Assembly: GCF_000429265.1 (NCBI RefSeq)
Contig: NZ_AUBN01000009.1
Span: 186,001 to 250,000 of the forward strand
DNA length: 64,000 bases
DNA from: Actinomyces gerencseriae DSM 6844
Lineage (GTDB): Bacteria > Actinomycetota > Actinomycetes > Actinomycetales > Actinomycetaceae
Reading direction: 5' to 3'
The notes below the pieces were generated by a model. It worked only from the letters and a program-made list of their open reading frames with translations, did not search any database and was not told where the DNA came from. This document shows, piece after piece, positions 59,354 through 64,000 of the stretch (its first letter is position 1; every line of letters begins with the position of its first letter). A program made the translations under genes and the position numbers.

Positions 59354-60745
59354 GTGGCACAGACCCCCTCCGCGCTCGAGCGCGTCATCAACCTGGCCAA
59401 GCGGCGTGGTTTCGTCTTCCCCTGCGGGGAGATCTACGGCGGGACCCGCTCGGCCTGGGACTACGGCCCGCTCGGCGTCGAGCTCAAGGAGAACATCAAA
59501 CGCCAGTGGTGGCAGTACATGGTCCGCTCCCGCGACGACGTCGTCGGCCTGGACTCCTCGGTCATCCTGCCGCGCGAGGCATGGGTGGCCTCCGGGCACG
59601 TGAGCGCGTTCACCGACCCGCTCGTGGAGTCCCTCCACACCCACAGGCGCTACCGTGCCGACCAGCTCATCGAGGAGTACGCCGCGCGCAAGGGTCTGGA
59701 CCCCGAGTCCGTCGACCTCGCCGACGTGCCGGATCCGGTCACCGGTCAGCCGGGCTCGTGGACCGAGCCGCGGGCCTTCTCCGGCCTGCTCAAGACCTAT
59801 CTCGGCCCCGTCGACGACGAGGCCGGCCTGCACTACCTGCGACCCGAGACCGCTCAGGGCATCTTCATCAACTTCGTCAATGTCATGAGCGCGGCCCGCA
59901 AGAAGCCGCCCTTCGGCATCGGCCAGGTCGGCAAGTCCTTCCGCAACGAGATCACCCCGGGCAACTTCATCTTCCGCACCCGCGAGTTCGAGCAGATGGA
60001 GATGGAGTTCTTCTGCGAGCCGGGCACCGACGAGGAGTGGCACCAGTACTGGATCGACCACCGCAGGGCCTGGTACGTGGATCTGGGCATCGATCCGCGG
60101 AACATCAGGCTCTACGAGCACCCGAAGGAGAAGCTCTCCCACTACTCCAAGCGCACCGTCGACCTGGAGTACCGCTTCGGATTCGCCGGTTCGGAGTGGG
60201 GCGAGCTCGAGGGGGTCGCCAACCGCACCGATTTCGACCTGTCCACCCATGCCGAGCACTCGGGCAAGGACCTGTCCTACTTCGACCAGACCAGGAATGA
60301 GCGGTGGGTGCCCTACGTGATCGAGCCCGCAGCGGGTCTGACCCGTTCCCTCATGGCCTTCCTCGTGGAGGCCTACTCCGAGGACGAGGCCCCCAACACC
60401 AAGGGCGGGGTGGACACCCGCGTCGTGCTCAGGCTCGATCCGCGTCTCGCTCCCGTCAAGGCGGCCGTGCTGCCGCTGAGCCGCAAGGAGGAGCTGGTCG
60501 GCCCCGCTCGTGAGCTGGCGGCGCGCCTGCGCCGGAGCTGGAACGTCGACTACGACGCCACCGGCGCCGTCGGGCGGCGCTACCGCCGCCAGGACGAGGT
60601 GGGAACCCCATTCTGCGTCACCTACGACTTCGACTCGCCGGAGGACGGGGCCGTCACAGTGCGCGAACGCGACACCATGACACAGGAGCGCATTCCGCTC
60701 GAAGGCGTCGAGCGCTACCTGGCCGAGCGCCTCATCGGCTGCTGA
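59354..60745 (+). CDS. glyS: Glycyl-tRNA synthetase (alpha2 type)
   Basis: A 463-residue class II aminoacyl-tRNA synthetase of the homodimeric type. Motif regions include [40 protein letters not shown] (motif 2 approach), [27 protein letters not shown] and [16 protein letters not shown] (motif 3), each seen in part. The C-terminal anticodon-binding domain runs from about residue 365. The GTG start follows CAGGAGA. TAGGAT at 59285-59290 is a likely -10, giving a leader of about 55 nt. Confidence 0.95.
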   Translation: MAQTPSALERVINLAKRRGFVFPCGEIYGGTRSAWDYGPLGVELKENIKRQWWQYMVRSRDDVVGLDSSVILPREAWVASGHVSAFTDPLVESLHTHRRYRADQLIEEYAARKGLDPESVDLADVPDPVTGQPGSWTEPRAFSGLLKTYLGPVDDEAGLHYLRPETAQGIFINFVNVMSAARKKPPFGIGQVGKSFRNEITPGNFIFRTREFEQMEMEFFCEPGTDEEWHQYWIDHRRAWYVDLGIDPRNIRLYEHPKEKLSHYSKRTVDLEYRFGFAGSEWGELEGVANRTDFDLSTHAEHSGKDLSYFDQTRNERWVPYVIEPAAGLTRSLMAFLVEAYSEDEAPNTKGGVDTRVVLRLDPRLAPVKAAVLPLSRKEELVGPARELAARLRRSWNVDYDATGAVGRRYRRQDEVGTPFCVTYDFDSPEDGAVTVRERDTMTQERIPLEGVERYLAERLIGC

Positions 60746-60866
60746 TGCCGCGCCCGGCCATGCCGCTCCGACGGCGTGACCGGGCCGCGGCCCCTGCCCC
60801 GACTTGCTCACCGATTCGTTGTGCCCTCGTTTCCGCGCTGCCCGCGGTTCGGGCCATCATGGACCC

Positions 60867-62156
60867 ATGACGAGCGAGGAGACCCCCGTGCCCGCGTCCC
60901 CGACCCGGGGCCGCCATTCCCATTCCCACTCCCATGCGCATGCCCACGGCGAGGTGGCCGTGCCCGTCCATGAGCGGCGGCGCACGCGGATCGTGCTGGC
61001 GGCGATCGTCATTCCCATTGTGATCGCCACGCTCATCGGCCTAGTGGTGCTGTGGCCCGGGAAGAGCTCCCTGGTCGGTTCCCAGTCCTTCGGCGCCGAG
61101 GGGACCAGCCTGGAGACCGCCACGATCACGTCCATGTCGGTGGACGACTGCGATGAGACGAATCGCGCGTTGGGCGAGGCCTCCACCGGCGGCCTGCTCA
61201 CCGACGCGGTGTGCGCCCGCATCAACTCCGGCAAGGGGAAGGACCTCATCGTGCCGGTCCACCTGCCCGCCGAGTCCATGAGCGCCGCCGGTGTCGGCGA
61301 TGAACTGCGTGTGATGTACACACCGGCCGCGGTGACCTCGGGCACGCCCTACGTCTTCGTCGACTATCAGCGCCAGGTTCCCGTGCTGGCGCTGTCGATC
61401 GTCTACCTCGTGCTGGTCGTGGCGGTGGCCGGTCGCAAGGGCATCCTCAGCGTCCTGGGCCTGGTCCTGGCGACGGCGGTGCTCATGTTCTTCATGATCC
61501 CGGCCCTGCTGGACCTCGCCTCGCCCATGTGGGTGACGCTGGTGGGCGCCAGCGCCATGATGCTGCTGGCGGTCTACATCGCCCACGGCGTCTCGGTGCG
61601 CACGACCACGGCCCTGCTGGGCACGATCGTGGGTGTGGTCATCACCGTCCTGCTGTCGCTGTGGGGGGTCGGGGCGGCCAACCTCACGGGGGCGAACGAG
61701 GAGTCCGCGCTGACGCTGGCCGCCAACGTGCCGGGCCTGAGCCTGCGGGCGCTGCTGACCTGCGGCATGGTCATCGCCGGTCTCGGCGTGCTCAATGATG
61801 TCACCATCACCCAGGCCTCGTCGGTGTGGGAGCTGCACGCCGCCAACCCGTCGCTCAGCCGGGTGCGGCTGTTCATCGGGGGCATGCGCATCGGGCGCGA
61901 CCACATCGCCTCGACCGTCTACACGCTGGCATTCGCCTACGCCGGGACCGCGCTTCCCCTCATCCTCGCGGCCTCGCTCATCGACCGGGCCGTCGTCGAC
62001 ACGCTGATGTCCGGGGAGATCGCCGAGGAGATCATCCGCACACTGGTGTCCTCCATCGGGCTGGTGCTGGCGATCCCGGCGACCACGGCGGTCGCCGCGC
62101 TCCTGTGCCGCACTACCCCGGTTCCCCCGTCCGATCCCTCCTCGCGGGACCAGTAG
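60867..62156 (+). CDS. YibE/F family membrane protein
   Basis: A 429-residue protein. A His-rich N-terminal stretch (SHSHSHAHAHGE) is followed by one span (about 43-65), an extracytoplasmic domain (about 66-170) and about seven spans. PVLALSIVYLVLVVAVAGRKGI, LNDVTITQASSVWEL and GRDHIASTVYTLAFAYAGTALPLIL (in parts) are YibE/F signatures. The function is unknown; the family may relate to transport. The ATG at 60867 has CATCAT 6 nt before it, which may be a leaderless -10. Confidence 0.85.
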   Translation: MTSEETPVPASPTRGRHSHSHSHAHAHGEVAVPVHERRRTRIVLAAIVIPIVIATLIGLVVLWPGKSSLVGSQSFGAEGTSLETATITSMSVDDCDETNRALGEASTGGLLTDAVCARINSGKGKDLIVPVHLPAESMSAAGVGDELRVMYTPAAVTSGTPYVFVDYQRQVPVLALSIVYLVLVVAVAGRKGILSVLGLVLATAVLMFFMIPALLDLASPMWVTLVGASAMMLLAVYIAHGVSVRTTTALLGTIVGVVITVLLSLWGVGAANLTGANEESALTLAANVPGLSLRALLTCGMVIAGLGVLNDVTITQASSVWELHAANPSLSRVRLFIGGMRIGRDHIASTVYTLAFAYAGTALPLILAASLIDRAVVDTLMSGEIAEEIIRTLVSSIGLVLAIPATTAVAALLCRTTPVPPSDPSSRDQ

Positions 62157-62308
62157 ACGCCCGCGTCGGGCCGGTTCGCCTCCGCTTCGAGGCGCCCGGC
62201 GCCCCGGGCCGGACCCGCTCCGGGGGCGCGCGCGACGCTCGGCCCCGCGGTCCGTTCCGGGGCTCGTGCCGCGTCCGTGGACGGCAGACGCCGGGCGGCG
62301 TCCCCGTC

Positions 62309-63631
62309 TCAGCCCCCGGAGACGTCGGACTCGGCGTCGAGCAGGAGCGCTCGCTGCTCCTCGGTGAGGAACGGGGAGTCCAGCCAGCCGTCGGGCAGGC
62401 GGGGGCGCTTGGGCGTGCCGGCGCGACCGCGGGGCCCCTCGATCGTCCCGCCCGGGTAGGGCACGTCCTCGGGCAGCCGGGAGCGCATGGCCGTCAGCGC
62501 CTCGTGCAGATCCGGCAGCGTGCTCACGTGCATGAGCGCGTCGCGCGCCCGTCCGCCCACGGGATAGCCCTTGAGGTACCAGCCCACGTGCTTGCGCAGG
62601 TCCCGCACCCCCCGGTCCTCGCCCATCTCGGCGGTCAGCAGCCGCCCGTGCTCCTCGATGACGGCGATGACGGCGTCCAGGTCGGGACGCGTGCGGGCCG
62701 CCGACCCGTGGAGGGCCGCCACGATGTCCGCGAAGAGCCACGGCCGTCCCTGGCAGCCGCGCCCCACCACGACGCCGTCGCATCCGGTGCGGCGCATCAT
62801 CCGCAGTGCGTCGTCCCCGGTCCAGATGTCCCCGTTGCCGAGGACCGGCAGGCTGGTCGCCTCCTTGAGCCGGGCGATCGCCTCCCACCTCGCACGGCCC
62901 GCGTAGTGCTGGCGGGCCGTGCGGCCGTGCAGGGCGATCGCCGCGACGCCGGCGTCCTCGGCGGCATGCGCGACGTCCAGGTAGGTCTCATGGTCCTCGT
63001 CGATGCCGATGCGGGTCTTGACCGTCACCGGCACGGCGCGCTCGCGGCGAGCCGCCCGCACGGCCCGCTCGCAGGCGCGCACGGTCTCCCGCAGAATCGC
63101 GGCCAGCAGGTCCTTCTTCCACGGCAGCGCCGCTCCTCCGCCCTTGCGCGTCACCTTGGGGGCCGGGCAGCCGAAGTTGAGGTCGATGTGATCGGCCAGG
63201 TCCTCCTCGACCAGGATGCGCGCCGCTGCTCCCGCGATCGACGGGTCCACCCCGTAGAGCTGGATGGAGCGCACCCGTTCGTCGGGGTCGGAGCGCACCA
63301 TGGCCAGGGTCTTCTCATTGCGCTCCACCAGGGCGCGCGTCGTCACCATCTCGCTGACGTACAGGCCCGCGGGCGCGATCAGGTCGCCGCTCCCGGTCGG
63401 TGCCGGGCCGGTCCACGGGGGGCGGAGGCCCGCGGGCAGCGCCGACTCGCCCGCCAGGCGGCACAAGCGCCGGAAGGACGCATTCGTCACCCCCGCCATC
63501 GGCGCGAGCTCAACGGGCGTGGTGACCTCGATCGGCCCGATCCGCAGGGGCGCGGCGCCTGCCCGCTCCCGGCGGGGCGGTGCGGAGGGCATGGGGGAGG
63601 GCGTGGAGGCGGCGGGGGTCCGGAAGGTCAC
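62309..63631 (-). CDS. tRNA-dihydrouridine synthase (DusB-like)
   Basis: A 440-residue flavoenzyme that reduces uridine in tRNA. ELAPMAGVTNASFRRLCR (FMN/tRNA region), DLNFGCPAPKVTRKGGGAAL with the catalytic Cys, VTVKTRIGID, ALHGRTARQHYAGRA and NGDIWTGDDALRMM are Dus signatures. An N-terminal Pro/Ala-rich extension and a C-terminal tail of about 60 residues flank the core. The GTG at 63631 has CAGCAT 6 nt upstream and is preferred; an ATG at 63649 would give 6 more residues. Confidence 0.9.
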   Translation of the reverse strand: MTFRTPAASTPSPMPSAPPRRERAGAAPLRIGPIEVTTPVELAPMAGVTNASFRRLCRLAGESALPAGLRPPWTGPAPTGSGDLIAPAGLYVSEMVTTRALVERNEKTLAMVRSDPDERVRSIQLYGVDPSIAGAAARILVEEDLADHIDLNFGCPAPKVTRKGGGAALPWKKDLLAAILRETVRACERAVRAARRERAVPVTVKTRIGIDEDHETYLDVAHAAEDAGVAAIALHGRTARQHYAGRARWEAIARLKEATSLPVLGNGDIWTGDDALRMMRRTGCDGVVVGRGCQGRPWLFADIVAALHGSAARTRPDLDAVIAVIEEHGRLLTAEMGEDRGVRDLRKHVGWYLKGYPVGGRARDALMHVSTLPDLHEALTAMRSRLPEDVPYPGGTIEGPRGRAGTPKRPRLPDGWLDSPFLTEEQRALLLDAESDVSGG

Positions 63632-63753
63632 CGGGCCATGCTGGCACATGCCGGCGACCGGCCGGGCCCGTCCCGTTTCGGCGCACGAACGCCAATCGCT
63701 TCGTGGGGCGCGGGGCACATCGGCCCACGTCGCACGCCTCCCCGGGCATGCCG

Positions 63754-63759
63754 TAGGGT
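63754..63759 (+). promoter_or_regulatory. -10 element TAGGGT, leaderless promoter
   Basis: TAGGGT ends 6 nt before the GTG at 63766. The same layout is seen at several other genes in the window. Confidence 0.5.
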
Positions 63760-63765
63760 TGCCAC

Positions 63766-64000
63766 GTGACGACTGAGAAGTTCGGGAAGACCCTGGTCCT
63801 GGTCCGCCACTCCAAGGCGGGCCATGACGCTCCCACCGATCTCGAGCGCCCGTTGACCTCCAAGGGCCGCACCCTGGCGGATAAGCTCGCCCGCTCGCTG
63901 AGCAGACGGATCGGCCGCCTCGACCTTCTGCTCGTCTCTCCCGCGGAGCGCGCCCGGCAGACCGCGCTCCCCGTTCAGGACCGTCTTGAACCCGCCGAGA
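63766..64000 (+). CDS. SixA-like histidine phosphatase (partial, cut by window end)
   Basis: The first 78 codons of a histidine phosphatase. LVLVRHSKAGHDAP has the catalytic RHxxxG motif and DLERPLTSKGRTLADKLA follows, as in SixA-type phosphohistidine phosphatases. LLLVSPAERARQTA is the typical next segment. The reading frame is open to the end of the window, so the C-terminal part lies outside. The GTG start has TAGGGT 6 nt upstream. Confidence 0.85.
   Translation, partial: MTTEKFGKTLVLVRHSKAGHDAPTDLERPLTSKGRTLADKLARSLSRRIGRLDLLLVSPAERARQTALPVQDRLEPAE

Noticed and set aside
1-64000. tRNA or rRNA genes
   Set aside because: I looked for cloverleaf-like GTTCGA/GGTTCGAATCC segments and rRNA landmarks and recognised none. 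A tRNAscan run would be decisive.

Overview
This window is chromosomal DNA from a high-GC Gram-positive bacterium. The housekeeping genes have strong G/C bias at third codon positions, many genes start with GTG, and many promoters place a TAnnnT -10 hexamer only 6-7 nt before the start codon (leaderless transcripts). Gene content and order (hrcA-dnaJ-rsmE, phoH-ybeY-CNNM-era, leuA-recO-uppS-zur-znuBC-znuA-glyS-yibE/F-dus) fit an actinobacterium, most likely Actinomycetaceae (Actinomyces/Schaalia type). That assignment is inference from content and was not tested by a search.

Layout. 0-6.6 kb: a MetP/MetS-type sodium-coupled amino-acid importer, a HAD phosphatase, a membrane-anchored metallophosphoesterase, VKOR, a DtxR/MntR-family regulator and a HIT protein. 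6.6-10 kb: a repeat-rich leader and leuS. 10-13 kb: an NhaD-like antiporter bracketed by inverted triplets of a 22-bp-period repeat, then a DUF3097 gene. 13.1-17.2 kb: CIRCE-hrcA, dnaJ, yggS, rsmE. 17.2-42.1 kb: an accessory region. 42.3-48.1 kb: phoH, ybeY, a CNNM/CBS protein, era and a membrane hydrolase. 48.3-54.1 kb: putA, then leuA behind a leucine leader peptide. 54.2-64 kb: recO, uppS, the zinc-uptake locus with its Zur regulator, glyS, yibE/F, dus and the start of a SixA-like phosphatase cut by the window end.

The accessory region lies between rsmE and phoH, which are normally close neighbours in actinobacteria. It holds a frameshifted ABC exporter with its permease, a CPBP protease, a TetR-controlled ABC exporter with a perfect 16-bp palindrome over the start codon, a DMT exporter, and a complete type 1 BREX phage-defence operon on the minus strand (brxA-brxB-brxC-pglX-[RloC-like]-[AlbA_2]-pglZ-brxL). 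The BREX genes overlap by 4 nt or lie within 9 nt of each other, so they look like one transcription unit. Base composition is visibly lower than in the flanks, especially in the RloC-like gene, which points to horizontal acquisition.

The most notable features are the tRNA-nuclease-like gene (zinc hook and candidate R-x3-E...H triad) embedded inside the BREX operon, a BrxL whose C-terminus looks like an MIT_C/PLD-like domain rather than a Lon protease, and an AlbA_2 gene in the same operon broken by two indels that cancel each other. Regulatory elements that can be read directly include CIRCE, a Zur box in the znuA promoter spacer, the TetR-type operator, the leuL leader with three consecutive Leu codons, and several leaderless promoters.
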